Positions 45,614-55,409 of a DNA stretch of 64,000 bases are shown one piece after another. The translations under genes were made by a program, and so were the position numbers. The stretch spans positions 3,472,001-3,536,000 of the forward strand of contig NZ_LT906483.1 in the NCBI RefSeq assembly GCF_900187065.1. Direction: 5' to 3'. The notes beneath the pieces are model-generated. The model was given only the letters and a program-made list of their open reading frames with translations. It did no database searches and had not been told where the DNA came from. How positions within the stretch are numbered: position 1 is the stretch's first letter; every line of letters begins with the position of its first letter. This stretch comes from Mycolicibacterium thermoresistibile (GTDB lineage Bacteria > Actinomycetota > Actinomycetes > Mycobacteriales > Mycobacteriaceae).

Positions 45614-46507
45614 ATGTCAACCGCCGGCACCCCGGTCGACGACCACGGATTCGAGCTCAAACGACGGCCCACCCGGCTGTGGGTCGCGCTGAGCCTGCTT
45701 GCCGTGGTTGCGCTGCTGATCGGCGCGCGGTTCGTGATCTCCGGAAACTCTCAGTCCCCGAACGAGATTCCGGGGGCGACACTTGTCGTCGCCAGCACCG
45801 AGAGCAATGCCGCCGAACAGGCGCTGATCGAGTTCGTCGCCCGCGAGGTCGCACCTCGTTACGGCATCAAGGTGGCGTTCCGCGGTCTGGCGGACAGCAA
45901 CACGATCAACCGGGCGGTCAGTGAAGGCGAGGTGGCCGCCACCACCTATCAGCACAGACTGTGGCTCGGGCAGGTGCTCGAGGCCAATCCCGACTTCCGG
46001 GAGGAGGCGGCGGCGCCGATCTTCCGGTGGGCGTTCGGCATCTGGTCGGACAAGTACACCGATGTGGCCCAGATTCCGGACGGAGCGACCATCGCGCTGT
46101 ACTCGGATCCGGCCAACGAGGCACAGGGGCTGTGGCTGCTGGAACGCGCCGGTCTGATCGAACTGGATCCGGCGGTGGACAAGTGGACCGCCACCCAACG
46201 GGACATCGTCGCCAACCCGAGGAATCTGAAGTTCACCCTGTTCGACTTCGCCGCGCAGACCCGGGCGCTGCCCGATATCGACGCGGCGGTCGGCTACTCC
46301 GAGTTCTACATCGCCGCGAAGGTGCCGCTGGAACGGCAGATCTTCGCACCGCCGCCGCCGGACGAGTTCGCCGCGGTGCTGACCATCGGCAGCAGATGGG
46401 CCGACACCGACAACATCAAGAACCTGGTCGCAGCGTTCCGGGATCCGGCCGTGCAGGAGTTCCTGGCCACCGATCCACGGGTGAAGCACATCCTGCTGCC
46501 GTTGTGA
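45614..46507 (+). CDS. metQ: MetQ/NlpA-like substrate-binding protein, membrane-anchored
   Basis: A 297-aa NlpA-family binding protein. The N-terminus has a single hydrophobic helix (about 22-43, WVALSLLAVVALLIGARFVI) and no lipobox cysteine, so it is anchored by an uncleaved helix or uncleaved signal and is not a lipoprotein. Family segments: YGIKVAFRGLADSNTINRAVSEGEV, ATTYQHRLWLGQVL, and DIDAAVGYSEFYIAA. The AAAPIFRWAFGIWSDKY stretch replaces the usual MetQ hinge. GGGAT lies before the ATG. The ligand may differ from methionine. Confidence 0.86.
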   Translation: MSTAGTPVDDHGFELKRRPTRLWVALSLLAVVALLIGARFVISGNSQSPNEIPGATLVVASTESNAAEQALIEFVAREVAPRYGIKVAFRGLADSNTINRAVSEGEVAATTYQHRLWLGQVLEANPDFREEAAAPIFRWAFGIWSDKYTDVAQIPDGATIALYSDPANEAQGLWLLERAGLIELDPAVDKWTATQRDIVANPRNLKFTLFDFAAQTRALPDIDAAVGYSEFYIAAKVPLERQIFAPPPPDEFAAVLTIGSRWADTDNIKNLVAAFRDPAVQEFLATDPRVKHILLPL

Positions 46508-46511
46508 TGCG

Positions 46512-47504
46512 TCAGACCCCCTGCGCGGGGCTGAGTTCGGCCACCGCGTCGCGGGCCGGGATGACGGCGGCCATCCGCAGCACCGACTCCCCCGCGTACA
46601 GCGCGGTGCGGTCCACCCAGGCCGCCGGCATCGCCCGGGTGGGGGCCGCGGGTGAGAACAGCGGCAACGCCGGGCGCTGCCACCGCACCAGCACCGCCGG
46701 CGGGACGTCGCCCAGGCGGGCCATGAATTCGCTGCGTGCGTTGATCCAGACCGGCAACCGTTTCGCCGTCCCGGACGCATCGCACCAGCGGCGGGTGGCC
46801 GCATTGCCCACCACCCGGTGCGGGGCCGGCCACCCCAAACCGAAAAGCATGGTGCGGTAGGTGGTTTCGGCCTCCAGCAGGCGGCGCTGATACTCCGGAT
46901 GCGCACCGGATTCGTGGGTGAGCAGGAATCGGGTCCCGGCCACCACGGCGTCCGCACCGGCATCCAACGCCGCCCGGGTGTCGGCGGCGGTGGCAACACC
47001 ACCGGCCAGGAACACCGGCCGGCCGCCGGCGAGGTCGCGGGCTTTCGGCAGAAAGGCCGCCGCAGGTGATTCACCGACCAGGTGTCCACCGGCCTCGGCC
47101 CCCTGGGCGATCAGCGCGTCGACGCCCCAGTGCAGCGCCCGGCGCACCTGATCGGCGGTGCCGACCATGGTGAACACGAACACCCCGGCGTCCCTGAGCT
47201 CCCGCACCAGCGCACGGTCCCCGCCGAACGCGACGACCGCGACGTCGATCCGCTCCTCGACGCACACCCGCACATGGGGGCGCCGGACGAACGGCATCAA
47301 CAGATTCACCGCGACCGCCCGGCCGGGGGCTTCGGCGCGGACCCGGCGGATCCCGTCGCGCAACCGGTCGGGTGCGGTCAGCCCGAGCGTTCCGAGACCG
47401 CCGGCGTCGGCGACGGCGACGGCGAGTTCCGGCCCCGCCAACCCGCCACCCATACCGGCTTGCGCCACCGGAACGTCCAGCCGCAGGCGGTCCAGGACAT
47501 CCAC
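46512..47504 (-). CDS. Nitronate monooxygenase-family (2-nitropropane dioxygenase-like) flavoprotein
   Basis: A 330-aa TIM-barrel FMN enzyme. Motifs: VPVAQAGMGGGLAGPELA at the N-terminus, ALIAQGAEAGGHLVGE with the flavin and substrate loop, PVFLAGGVATAADTRAALDAGADAVVAGTRFLL, which holds the phosphate-binding site. It oxidises nitroalkanes or nitronates such as propionate-3-nitronate; some family members are enoyl reductases. GTG 47504 was chosen because TAGGTT lies 7 nt upstream; a TTG at 47513 is an alternative. Convergent with metQ. Confidence 0.87.
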   Translation of the reverse strand: MDVLDRLRLDVPVAQAGMGGGLAGPELAVAVADAGGLGTLGLTAPDRLRDGIRRVRAEAPGRAVAVNLLMPFVRRPHVRVCVEERIDVAVVAFGGDRALVRELRDAGVFVFTMVGTADQVRRALHWGVDALIAQGAEAGGHLVGESPAAAFLPKARDLAGGRPVFLAGGVATAADTRAALDAGADAVVAGTRFLLTHESGAHPEYQRRLLEAETTYRTMLFGLGWPAPHRVVGNAATRRWCDASGTAKRLPVWINARSEFMARLGDVPPAVLVRWQRPALPLFSPAAPTRAMPAAWVDRTALYAGESVLRMAAVIPARDAVAELSPAQGV

Positions 47505-47511
47505 GCCCGGC

Positions 47512-47517
47512 AACCTA
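47512..47517 (-). promoter_or_regulatory. Leaderless -10 element for the nitronate monooxygenase gene
   Basis: TAGGTT on the minus strand precedes the GTG by 7 nt and decides the start. Confidence 0.45.
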
Positions 47518-47567
47518 CCGTGTGGCCGCGGCCGGGTCGAGCGCGGGTGATCCGGTGGCGAGGAGCG

Positions 47568-49307
47568 TCACCGCGCCGTCGACCCGATCGCCCACTCCGA
47601 CGCGGCCTGCTGCTGTGCCCAGAACTGGGCGAAACGCCCTCCGGCGGCGAGCAGTTCGTCGATGGCTCCGTCCTCGACCACCCGTCCGGCCTCGACGAAC
47701 AGCACCCGGTCGGCGTGCCGGATGCTGGCCAACCGGTGCGCGACGATCACCCGGGTGCGGGGGCGGGGATCGGCGGTCAGCGCATCGACCACGGCGGCCT
47801 CGTTGGCGTTGTCCAGCGCACTGGTCGCCTCGTCCACCAGCAGCACCGGCGCCGGTTTCAGCAGTGCCCGCGCGATGCTCACGCGCTGGCGTTCACCCCC
47901 GGACAGCGCGGTGCCGCCCTCCCCCACCACGGTGGCGTCGCCGTCGGGCAGCCGGTCGAGGAGTTCGTCCACCCGCGCCAGCCGCATCGCCGCGGTGACG
48001 TCGTCCGGGTCGGCTTCCGGATCGCCCACCAGCACGTTGTCCCGTAGGGTCCCGTCGAACAGATACGGGTGCTGGAACACCACGCTCACCGCCGCCCGTC
48101 GCGCCTCCGGGTCCAGGGTGGTGACGTCCACCCCGTCCAGCAGCACCCGCCCCGATGCCGGCTGCTGCAGACCGGCGATCAACGACAGGATGGTGGTCTT
48201 CCCCGAACCGGACGGCCCCACGATCGCGGTGGTGTTGCCCGGCCGCAGCGTGAAGCTGACCCCGTCGAGCACCACCTCATCGCCGTAACTGAAACGCACA
48301 TCGTCGAATTCGATGCTCGGCGCGGCGCCCGTCCGGTCCAGCCGGCGGCGGCCGGCGGGAAGTGTCGGCGCGTCCAGCACCGCCTGGATGCGGTTCAGCG
48401 TGGCCCGGGTCGTTTCCAGCGCCGGCGCCAGATCGGCGATCGCCGCGAACGGTTCGAGGTAACGGACCAGCACCACGATCAGCGCGATCGCCTCAGGCAC
48501 CCCGAGTTGACCGCGCACCGTCAACCAGACGGCCATGCCGGCGAATCCGATCAGCGCCACCTGGCCGGCGAGGCTGAACAGCACCTGGCCGGGGATCTGC
48601 ATGGTCAGCAGCCGCAGGCCGGCGCCGTGCTGCGCCGCCAGCGCGCTGCCCACCTGGCTGCGTGCCGGTTCCACCCGGCGGGCCGCCCGCAGCGCCTGCT
48701 GGGTGCGGGCGAACTCGATGATGCGTTCGGTGAACGCGGAATTGGTCTCACCGGCCACCTTGTCGGCGGCCCGGCTCAACCGGCCGGACAGGGCCAGCGC
48801 CCCGAACAGCACCGCGACCCCGGCCAGCGCGGCCAGCCCCAGCGGCACCGACACGAACAACAGCGCGACGCCGATGGCGGCCGGCAGCAGAGCCGCGCCG
48901 ATCAGGGGGGTGAGCAGGTTGACCACCAGCCCGGCCAGTTCCGGCCCGGTGGCCGCGATCGCCTGCCGCGCCGTGGCGGTGTTGTCGGGGGTGAACCAGC
49001 TCATCGCGACGTTCGGGAGCCGGTCGGCCATATCGTGCTGGGTGCGGCTGAGCACCGCGAATCCCAGATCGAACCCGAGCCGGGCGGTGTTGGTGTCGGT
49101 CACCCAGCCGGCCAGGGTGACCGCGGTGAGCCAGCCCAGCCACAACCAGGCGTCCGACGGGGTGTCGCTGAACAGTGCGGCCAGCAACGGGATGAGCAGC
49201 ACCGCGCCGACCGCGCGCAGCAGCACCGACAGCAGGGTCAGCACCGCGTATCCGGCGACGGCGCCACGCTTCTCGGCCGGGACCAGTCTCAGCAGGGTGC
49301 GGATCAT
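47568..49307 (-). CDS. irtB: Mycobactin/carboxymycobactin importer subunit IrtB
   Basis: A 579-aa ABC half-transporter with six membrane helices (about 17-290) and an ATPase with Walker [10 protein letters not shown], signature LSGGERQR and Walker [13 protein letters not shown]. It pairs with IrtA in an inward-pumping, exporter-fold transporter for iron-loaded siderophore. It overlaps irtA by ATGA and has the same length as Rv1349. It is probably controlled through the IdeR-type box upstream of irtA. Confidence 0.93.
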   Translation of the reverse strand: MIRTLLRLVPAEKRGAVAGYAVLTLLSVLLRAVGAVLLIPLLAALFSDTPSDAWLWLGWLTAVTLAGWVTDTNTARLGFDLGFAVLSRTQHDMADRLPNVAMSWFTPDNTATARQAIAATGPELAGLVVNLLTPLIGAALLPAAIGVALLFVSVPLGLAALAGVAVLFGALALSGRLSRAADKVAGETNSAFTERIIEFARTQQALRAARRVEPARSQVGSALAAQHGAGLRLLTMQIPGQVLFSLAGQVALIGFAGMAVWLTVRGQLGVPEAIALIVVLVRYLEPFAAIADLAPALETTRATLNRIQAVLDAPTLPAGRRRLDRTGAAPSIEFDDVRFSYGDEVVLDGVSFTLRPGNTTAIVGPSGSGKTTILSLIAGLQQPASGRVLLDGVDVTTLDPEARRAAVSVVFQHPYLFDGTLRDNVLVGDPEADPDDVTAAMRLARVDELLDRLPDGDATVVGEGGTALSGGERQRVSIARALLKPAPVLLVDEATSALDNANEAAVVDALTADPRPRTRVIVAHRLASIRHADRVLFVEAGRVVEDGAIDELLAAGGRFAQFWAQQQAASEWAIGSTAR

Positions 49308-52030
49308 CGGCCCACCTCCACCGCGTCGGCGCTGACCGGCCGGCCCGCGTCCGGGCTCGAATACCGCCCCGAATCCCAGAGCCCGCGGTACCGGCCACCC
49401 GCGGCGAGCAGTTCGTCGTGGGTGCCGACCTCGACGATCCGACCGTCGTCGAGCACGACGATCTGGTCGGCGTGGGTGATGGTGTGCAGCCGGTGTGCGA
49501 TCACCAGTACGGTGCGGTCCCTGGTCAGCCGGTTGATCGCCTGCTGCACCAGGTATTCCGATTCCGGATCGGCGAACGCGGTGGCCTCGTCGAGCACCAG
49601 CACCGGGGTGTCGGCCAGGATGGCACGGGCGATCGTCACCCGCTGCCGCTCACCCCCGGACAGCGCCGATCCGGCGCCCAGCACGCTGTCGTAGCCGTCG
49701 GGCATCCGGGTGATCCGGTCGTGGATCTGGGCGTCCCGCGCGGCCGTCCGGATCCGCTCGAGACCGGCGTCCGGTTCGGCCAGCGCGATGTTCTCCGCGA
49801 CGCTGCCGTGCACGAGCTGGGCGTCCTGCAACACGAACCCGACCCGGCGGTACAACTCGTCGGCGGTCAGGGTCCGGATGTCGCGGCCGTCCACCCGGAT
49901 CGCGCCCTGGGTCACATCGTGGAACCGGGCCACCAGGGCGGCCAGCGTCGATTTACCCGATCCGGACGGCCCGACCAGCGCGGTCACCGTGCCCGGACGC
50001 AGCGTCAGCGTCACATCCCGGATCACCGGGACACCCGGCCGGTATTCGAAGCTGACCCGGTCGAGTTCGACGGTGCCCGGTCGGGCCTGATCGCCGGAGG
50101 CGTGATCGGTCCCGGCCTGGCCGGTCCGGTCCCGGACGACGAGTTCGGGTTCGTCCAGGACGGTCTGGATCCTGCGGGCGGCCAGCATCCCGGTCTGGAT
50201 GCCGCTCAACCCGTAGCCGATGCCCAGCAGCCGGGCGCCGAAGGTGGTGCCCAGCAACAGGAACGGCAGCAGGTTCACCGGATCCATCCGGCCGGTGACC
50301 ACCAGCGGCACCCCGGCGACCAGGATGATCCACAGGAAGGTCGCCGGCCTGGTCACCAGGTCCATCAGCGTCTTCTTCCCGACGAACGGGCGTTGCCAGG
50401 ACACCAGGAAGTCGATGTAGTCGTCGAGCCGGCGGCGGAACCGGGAGGCCGCGGCGCCGCCGAAGATCCGGATCACCGGCTGGCCCTCGAGGAAGGCGCC
50501 CGCCTCCCCGCCCATGCGCTCGGCCCAGCGGGGCGCCTGGGCGATCTTCGATCCGGACTGGATCGTCATCACCGACATCAGCACGAGATAGACCAGCACC
50601 GGAATGAACAGCACCAGCGCCACCCGCCAGTCGGCCACGAACAGGTAGACCAGCACGGCCACCGGGGCGACGACGGCCGCGACCGCATCCGGGATGGCGT
50701 GGGTGATCAGATAGTGCAGGGCCAGGGTGTCGTCCTGGACGAGTTGTTTGGTCGACGCCGACCCGCGCCGGGTGAACCACCCCAGCGGCAACCGCGACAA
50801 CTTGGTCAGCAACCGGCCGCGCAACTCATGGGCGAATCGGGCGTCGACGCGGTGCAGCCACAGCGTCATCGCGGCGGCCAGGACGGCGCCCAGCCCGATC
50901 AGCGACACGGCGGTCAGACCCAGCGTCCACAGCCGTTCCGCCTCCGCACCGCCGAGCAGCAGCCGGGCCAGTTCGACCAGCAGCACGAACGGCGCCAGTT
51001 CGATGAGGGTGATCAGGGCCTGCAACACCCCGGAGACGATCAGCGGCTTCTTCAGCGGGGCCAGCAACCGGCTGCCCGCCTCGGCGCGCCAGCGGCCACG
51101 CACCGGTGTGCGCGGCTGCGCGGCACCCGGGGCCGGCGCAGCCTGGGGAGCGCCCGTGGTGGCCGCCGCCGGGGCGGCCGCGTGCTCGGGGGTGCCCGCC
51201 CCGCTCGCGGCGGCAGGCTTCGCGGCGGCTTTCGCGGGTGCAGTCTTCGCGGCGGGTTTCGCGGGTGTGGACGTCTCGCCGCGGGAGGAGCCCATCGCCC
51301 GGCCCTCGGTCCAGTAGGCCTGGGCGTAGACCTCCCGCTTCGGGAAACCGAATTCGTCGCGCAACCGGGTGCGGACCTGTTTGAGCGCGCCGGCCTCCGG
51401 GCCGGCCCAGCAGTACCAGTTCGACCAGTCCCGGAGCTCCAGGGCCGCCGCGAGCGAGGACGCATCGTCGCGGGACACCCGGTGCACCCGCAACCGCGGG
51501 TGCTCGGCCAGCGGGATCAGCACATCGTCGTCGTGATGCTGTTCGAGGTACAGCTCGATCGGGATGTCGTGCGGAACCACCTCGATGATGCCGTTGATCG
51601 CCGGGGTCGAGGCCGAGTCCCCGATGAGCAGATAGCCGACCGGCCGGTCCTCGGGGTCCTCCGGGACGCTGAAACCCCGCGACCCCATCGACATGACCGC
51701 GATGGTGGCGCCGGGCTCGACGGTGCGGGCCCATGTCGAGGCCGGCCCGGCGGGTTCGTGCAGCACCATGTCCACCGCGAACCGGCCGGTCTCCGGGTCG
51801 GATTCGGTGATCGTGTAGGCGCGCTGGAACTCGGTGTCGGACCCGTCCGGATCGGGGAACCAGAACCGCAACCAGGAGGTGGGTTCGACGATCACCTCGT
51901 CGAACAGCGTCGGCGACACCAGCCGTACCCGCACGAAATGCGGGGCGATGTACTCCTTGTCGACGACGGTGGCCTGATGGTCGCGGGCACCGAGCCCGCG
52001 CAGCATCACACCCTGAAATCCGCGTGCCAT
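49304..52030 (-). CDS. irtA: Siderophore importer subunit IrtA with N-terminal siderophore-interacting (reductase) domain
   Basis: A 908-aa fusion. Residues about 1-265 form an FAD-binding siderophore-interacting domain ([20 protein letters not shown] for [25 protein letters not shown]) that reduces ferric siderophore. A long Ala/Pro/Lys linker (about 270-325) leads to the exporter-fold membrane part and an ATPase with Walker [10 protein letters not shown], signature LSGGERQR and Walker [10 protein letters not shown]. The start at 52030 is fixed by GGAGGAG 6 nt upstream; the ATG at 52036 touches that site. The linker is longer than I recall for Rv1348 (about 859 aa in total). IrtA-IrtB import mycobactin iron. 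Confidence 0.94.
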   Translation of the reverse strand: MARGFQGVMLRGLGARDHQATVVDKEYIAPHFVRVRLVSPTLFDEVIVEPTSWLRFWFPDPDGSDTEFQRAYTITESDPETGRFAVDMVLHEPAGPASTWARTVEPGATIAVMSMGSRGFSVPEDPEDRPVGYLLIGDSASTPAINGIIEVVPHDIPIELYLEQHHDDDVLIPLAEHPRLRVHRVSRDDASSLAAALELRDWSNWYCWAGPEAGALKQVRTRLRDEFGFPKREVYAQAYWTEGRAMGSSRGETSTPAKPAAKTAPAKAAAKPAAASGAGTPEHAAAPAAATTGAPQAAPAPGAAQPRTPVRGRWRAEAGSRLLAPLKKPLIVSGVLQALITLIELAPFVLLVELARLLLGGAEAERLWTLGLTAVSLIGLGAVLAAAMTLWLHRVDARFAHELRGRLLTKLSRLPLGWFTRRGSASTKQLVQDDTLALHYLITHAIPDAVAAVVAPVAVLVYLFVADWRVALVLFIPVLVYLVLMSVMTIQSGSKIAQAPRWAERMGGEAGAFLEGQPVIRIFGGAAASRFRRRLDDYIDFLVSWQRPFVGKKTLMDLVTRPATFLWIILVAGVPLVVTGRMDPVNLLPFLLLGTTFGARLLGIGYGLSGIQTGMLAARRIQTVLDEPELVVRDRTGQAGTDHASGDQARPGTVELDRVSFEYRPGVPVIRDVTLTLRPGTVTALVGPSGSGKSTLAALVARFHDVTQGAIRVDGRDIRTLTADELYRRVGFVLQDAQLVHGSVAENIALAEPDAGLERIRTAARDAQIHDRITRMPDGYDSVLGAGSALSGGERQRVTIARAILADTPVLVLDEATAFADPESEYLVQQAINRLTRDRTVLVIAHRLHTITHADQIVVLDDGRIVEVGTHDELLAAGGRYRGLWDSGRYSSPDAGRPVSADAVEVGR

Positions 52031-52070
52031 CGGCATCTCCTCCCGACCGGGCGTCGGATTCACCCGCCCA

Positions 52071-52089
52071 ACTGAGGTTAGCCTCACTT
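52071..52089 (-). promoter_or_regulatory. IdeR-type iron box upstream of irtA
   Basis: The 19-bp palindromic stretch, with core TGAGGTTAGCCTCA on the plus strand, resembles the IdeR consensus (TTAGG-TTAGGCTAACC-TAA type). On the minus strand it contains TAACCT, a TAnnnT -10 element, so iron-bound IdeR would block irtA transcription. It lies 41 bp before the ATG. Confidence 0.82.
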
Positions 52090-52124
52090 GCCCTGACCGC
52101 GGGGCTCCCCCTCCGGCCGGACCA

Positions 52125-52153
52125 TTGACACGATACGGTCGATGTCCTATCAA
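52125..52153 (+). promoter_or_regulatory. Consensus promoter for cyp130
   Basis: TTGACA (52125-52130), a 17-nt spacer and TATCAA (52148-52153) make an unusually good sigma-A promoter; the ATG follows 6 nt later, so the message is leaderless. A TGAGACA/TGTCTCA inverted repeat (52154-52179) spans the start codon and could be an operator for the downstream TetR protein. Confidence 0.7.
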
Positions 52154-52159
52154 TGAGAC

Positions 52160-53380
52160 ATGACAGCAGGTGTGTCTCAGACGCCGGTTCGGTTCACCCT
52201 GTCCACCGCCGCCACCTGGTCGGATCCGTGGCCGATGTACGCCGCGTTGCGCGACCACGACCCGGTACATCACGTGGTGCCCGAGCACCGGCCCGAACAC
52301 GACTACTACGTGCTGTCACGGCATGCCGACGTGTGGCGTGCCGCCCGGGATCACGAGACGTTCTCGTCGGCGCGGGGCCTGACCGTCAACTACGACGAGC
52401 TCGAGCTGATCGGGCTGGCCGACAACCCGCCGTTCGTGATGCAGGATCCGCCGGTCCACACCGAGTTCCGCAAACTGGTGTCCCGCGGCTTCACCCCGCG
52501 GCAGGTGACAGCGGTGGAACCGGCGGTGCGCCGGTTCGTCGTCGAACGGATCGAACGGCTGCGGGCCGACGGCGGCGGCGACATCGTCGCCGAACTGTTC
52601 AAACCGCTGCCGTCCATGGTGGTCGCCCACTACCTCGGGGTGCCGGAATCCGACCGCGCCCAGTTCGACCGCTGGACCGACGCCATCGTGGCAGCCAACA
52701 CCGGCGCCGACGGTGTCATGGGCGCCGGCGCGGCGGTCGGTGAGATGATGGCGTACTTCACCGAGCTCATCGAGTACCGCCGCCGCGAACCCGCCGACGA
52801 CACCATTTCGCACCTCGTCGCCGCCGGGGTGGACCCGCTGCCGGTGCTGGCGTTCACCTTCACCATGGTCACCGGCGGCAACGACACCACCACCGGCATG
52901 CTCGGCGGGACGATGCAACTCCTGCACCGCCGGCCCGATCAGCGCCGCCTGCTGGTCGAACGACCGGAACTGATCGCCGACGCGGTGGACGAGTTCCTCC
53001 GGCTCACCTCCCCGGTGCAGGGGCTGGCCCGCACCTCCACCCGGGACGTCACGATCGGCGACACCACCATCCCGGCCGGCCGCAAGGTGTTGCTGCTGTA
53101 CGCGTCGGCCAACCGCGATGAACGCGAATTCGGCCCGGATGCAGCCGAACTCGACGTCACCCGCCGGCCCCGCAACATCCTGACGTTCAGCCACGGCGCC
53201 CATTTCTGCCTCGGTGCGGCCGCGGCCCGCATGCAGTCACGGGTGGCGCTGACCGAGCTGCTGGTTCGCTGCCCGGAGTTCAGCGTCGACGAGGACGGGA
53301 TCACCTGGGCCGACGGCGGCTATGTGCGCCGCCCGCTGACGCTGCCGGTCCGGATACCCGGTCAGGCGCCGCGCCGATGA
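52160..53380 (+). CDS. cyp130: Cytochrome P450 (CYP130-like)
   Basis: A 406-aa soluble P450. The I-helix oxygen-binding motif is TGGNDTTT (about 239-246), the K-helix ExxR is within [10 protein letters not shown], and the heme loop is [17 protein letters not shown] with the ligand at about C350. Length and position match Rv1256c (CYP130). It overlaps the TetR gene by ATGA, so regulator and enzyme are co-transcribed. Electron partners are not encoded nearby. The natural substrate is unknown. Confidence 0.92.
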   Translation: MTAGVSQTPVRFTLSTAATWSDPWPMYAALRDHDPVHHVVPEHRPEHDYYVLSRHADVWRAARDHETFSSARGLTVNYDELELIGLADNPPFVMQDPPVHTEFRKLVSRGFTPRQVTAVEPAVRRFVVERIERLRADGGGDIVAELFKPLPSMVVAHYLGVPESDRAQFDRWTDAIVAANTGADGVMGAGAAVGEMMAYFTELIEYRRREPADDTISHLVAAGVDPLPVLAFTFTMVTGGNDTTTGMLGGTMQLLHRRPDQRRLLVERPELIADAVDEFLRLTSPVQGLARTSTRDVTIGDTTIPAGRKVLLLYASANRDEREFGPDAAELDVTRRPRNILTFSHGAHFCLGAAAARMQSRVALTELLVRCPEFSVDEDGITWADGGYVRRPLTLPVRIPGQAPRR

Positions 53381-53940
53381 CCGGGAACTGGTTGGCCGAC
53401 CGGCGCACCGAGGTGGCGGCCGAACGCATCCTCGACGCCGCCCACGAACTGTTCACCCGCCACGATGCCGCCACCGTCGGCATGCGCGACATCGCCCGCG
53501 CGGCCGGCTGCTCCCGTGCCACCCTGTACCGCTATTTCGACAGCCGGGAGGCCCTCCACACCGCCTATGTGCACCGGGAGGCCCGCCGGCTGTACCGGGA
53601 GCTGGGGCCGCGGCTCGCGGCGATCGGCGATCCGCAAAACAGGTTGATCGAGGGCATCCTCGCCGCACTGGACGCCGTTCGGGAGAACCCGGCGCTGTCG
53701 TCGTGGTTCGCCGCCGGGCACCGTCCGGTCGGCGCGGAACTGGCGGACCGCTCCGAGGTCATCCACGGCCTGGTGGCGGGTTTCCTGCGCTCGCAGGGTT
53801 TCGACGACGACGGGCGCCGGGCCCGGTGGCTGGTGCGGGTCATCGTGTCGCTGTTGCTGTTTCCGGGCCGCGACGAGGCCGAGGAACGCGCGCTGCTCGA
53901 GGACTTCGTGGTGCCCGCGGTGGCTCAGGCCACCGAATAG
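53377..53940 (+). CDS. TetR-family regulator (Rv1255c-like)
   Basis: A 187-aa regulator. The helix-turn-helix is at about residues 33-58 (ATVGMRDIARAAGCSRATLYRYFDSREAL); the C-terminal domain is helical (VIHGLVAGFLRSQGF). It is translationally coupled to cyp130 and probably regulates its own operon, perhaps through the inverted repeat over the cyp130 start. Its 3' end overlaps the remnant siderophore-protein gene by 16 bp. Confidence 0.9.
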   Translation: MTGNWLADRRTEVAAERILDAAHELFTRHDAATVGMRDIARAAGCSRATLYRYFDSREALHTAYVHREARRLYRELGPRLAAIGDPQNRLIEGILAALDAVRENPALSSWFAAGHRPVGAELADRSEVIHGLVAGFLRSQGFDDDGRRARWLVRVIVSLLLFPGRDEAEERALLEDFVVPAVAQATE

Positions 53941-54239
53941 GCCTGCGCCCGCATCGACCTGCGCGACATGCCGTACTCCTCGCGCAGGACCTTGGCCACC
54001 GCCCGGGTGGTCCGGTTGTCGCAGGCGACCCAGGCGAATCGACCGGCGGACTCGAGACCGGCCGCGCGGATGGCCTCCACCAGCGCCTGGCCGTCGTTCG
54101 TCCGGCCCACCCAGGTGACGCCCGTGCTGCGCAGCACCGGCAGGTGCCTGTCGTCGTCGTGGCGGGCCTCGAGGAACACCCGCGCCGGCGCGTCCCCGAT
54201 CGCCGCCAGCAGCGCGTTGATCGCCGGCAGCGACGCGGT
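53925..54239 (-). pseudogene. C-terminal remnant of a siderophore-interacting (SIP) reductase
   Basis: About 104 codons, beginning TASLPAINALLAAIGDAPAR, continue through VFLEARHDDDRHLPV and end RFAWVACDNRTTRAVAKVLREEYGMSRRSMRAQAYSVA. This matches the NAD-binding half of SIP proteins and is also similar to the C-terminal part of the IrtA SIP domain in this window. The FAD-binding half is missing. Codons read straight on from the acyltransferase stop in the same frame, so a deletion probably joined the two. A GTG at 54179 could give an 84-aa peptide, but it would lack FAD binding. Confidence 0.8.
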
Positions 54240-54248
54240 TACCCTAAG

Positions 54249-55409
54249 TCACTGATCGCGGACCCGGGTGAACCGGTGCAGGAGCCATGCCAGCGGGATG
54301 GTCAGCACCATCGTCCAGACGAACAACCAGAACATCGATCCGGTGTAGACCGGGCTGCGCAGGATCTCCACCATCGCCACTTCCATCAGGATCAGGTGGA
54401 TCAGGAAGATCTCGTAGGAGATCTCGCCGAGGAACACCATCGGCCGGCTGCCCAGGACGCGCGAATACCAGCCCTTGTTGCCCAGCGCCAACGGCGCGAC
54501 CATCAGGGTGGCGATCACGGTGTAGAAGCCGGTCTTGGCCCACGCCTCCCACAGTTCGTTCGGTGAGGTGGTCGGTTCACCGCCGATCGGGGTGGCGACG
54601 ATGAAGTAGCAGATCAGCGCCAGCGGGATGCACACCAGCGCATAGGCGCGCACCCCCATCGGCTGCAGTGCGGCGAGCATCATGCCGCCGAGGAACCAGA
54701 TCAGGTAGGTGGGCAGCCACAGTCGCGCACCGTCGGGCAGCCAGTCCACGGTGTGCACCAGATACAGCCAGGCCGGGCTGATCGCCGCCAGCACGGCCAA
54801 CCCCGTCAGCAGCAGCCCGGGCCGCCACCGCCGCCGGCACACCACCACCAGCAGCAGGTACGCCAACAACGGCAGCACCGCATAGAACGCCACCTCCACC
54901 GCCAGGCTCCACATCTGGGTGAGCCCCTGGTGCAGGTACGAATACAGGTAGTTGTCGGTGTAGATCTGGGTGTGGGTCAGATTGCGCAGCAATCCCTCCC
55001 AGGTGTGGCCCGGGTTGGGGCCCGCGTCGCGGAAGTGATAGACGGCGTAGGCGGCCAGCACGGTGACGACATAGGCCGGCATGATGCGGCGCACCCGCCG
55101 CCACGCGTAGCGCTTGACCGACGGTGCGGGCCGGCGTTCGGCCGCGGCCCGCACCCACGGCCCGAACAACAGGAAGCCCGACAGCACGAAGAAGATCGGC
55201 ACGCCGATCTCCATCCGGGAGTACACCAGCCCGAGATAGCCCTGTGGATAGCGGCCGGTGGTGTAGGCGGCGTGGGTGAGCACCACCAGCAGCGCCGCCA
55301 CCGCCCGGATCCCGGTCAGGGATGCGACCCGTTCGGCCCGGGAGATCGACTCCAACCCGCCCTGGACGACGTCCGGCTCGGTCAGCTCACCGCCCCGACG
55401 AACCGTCAT
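54249..55409 (-). CDS. Membrane acyltransferase 3 family (OafA/YrhL type)
   Basis: A 386-aa protein with about ten membrane helices. The family active-site region is SLTGIRAVAALLVVLTHAAY with the catalytic His (about 46); FFVLSGFLLF and MWSLAVEVAFY follow. It transfers acyl groups to sugars or lipids of the envelope. Comparable to Rv1254 in length and place. It overlaps deaD by ATGA and is therefore part of the deaD transcript. Confidence 0.9.
   Translation of the reverse strand: MTVRRGGELTEPDVVQGGLESISRAERVASLTGIRAVAALLVVLTHAAYTTGRYPQGYLGLVYSRMEIGVPIFFVLSGFLLFGPWVRAAAERRPAPSVKRYAWRRVRRIMPAYVVTVLAAYAVYHFRDAGPNPGHTWEGLLRNLTHTQIYTDNYLYSYLHQGLTQMWSLAVEVAFYAVLPLLAYLLLVVVCRRRWRPGLLLTGLAVLAAISPAWLYLVHTVDWLPDGARLWLPTYLIWFLGGMMLAALQPMGVRAYALVCIPLALICYFIVATPIGGEPTTSPNELWEAWAKTGFYTVIATLMVAPLALGNKGWYSRVLGSRPMVFLGEISYEIFLIHLILMEVAMVEILRSPVYTGSMFWLFVWTMVLTIPLAWLLHRFTRVRDQ

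Noticed and set aside
43842-45620. S-box or other riboswitch before metN/metQ
   Set aside because: The gaps are 23 and 12 bp and the sequence shows no riboswitch-like folding; the genes are tightly coupled.
53925-54179. Intact small gene starting at GTG 54179
   Set aside because: The homology begins about 20 codons further upstream, without a start, and it covers only the second half of a SIP domain, so a remnant is the better reading.
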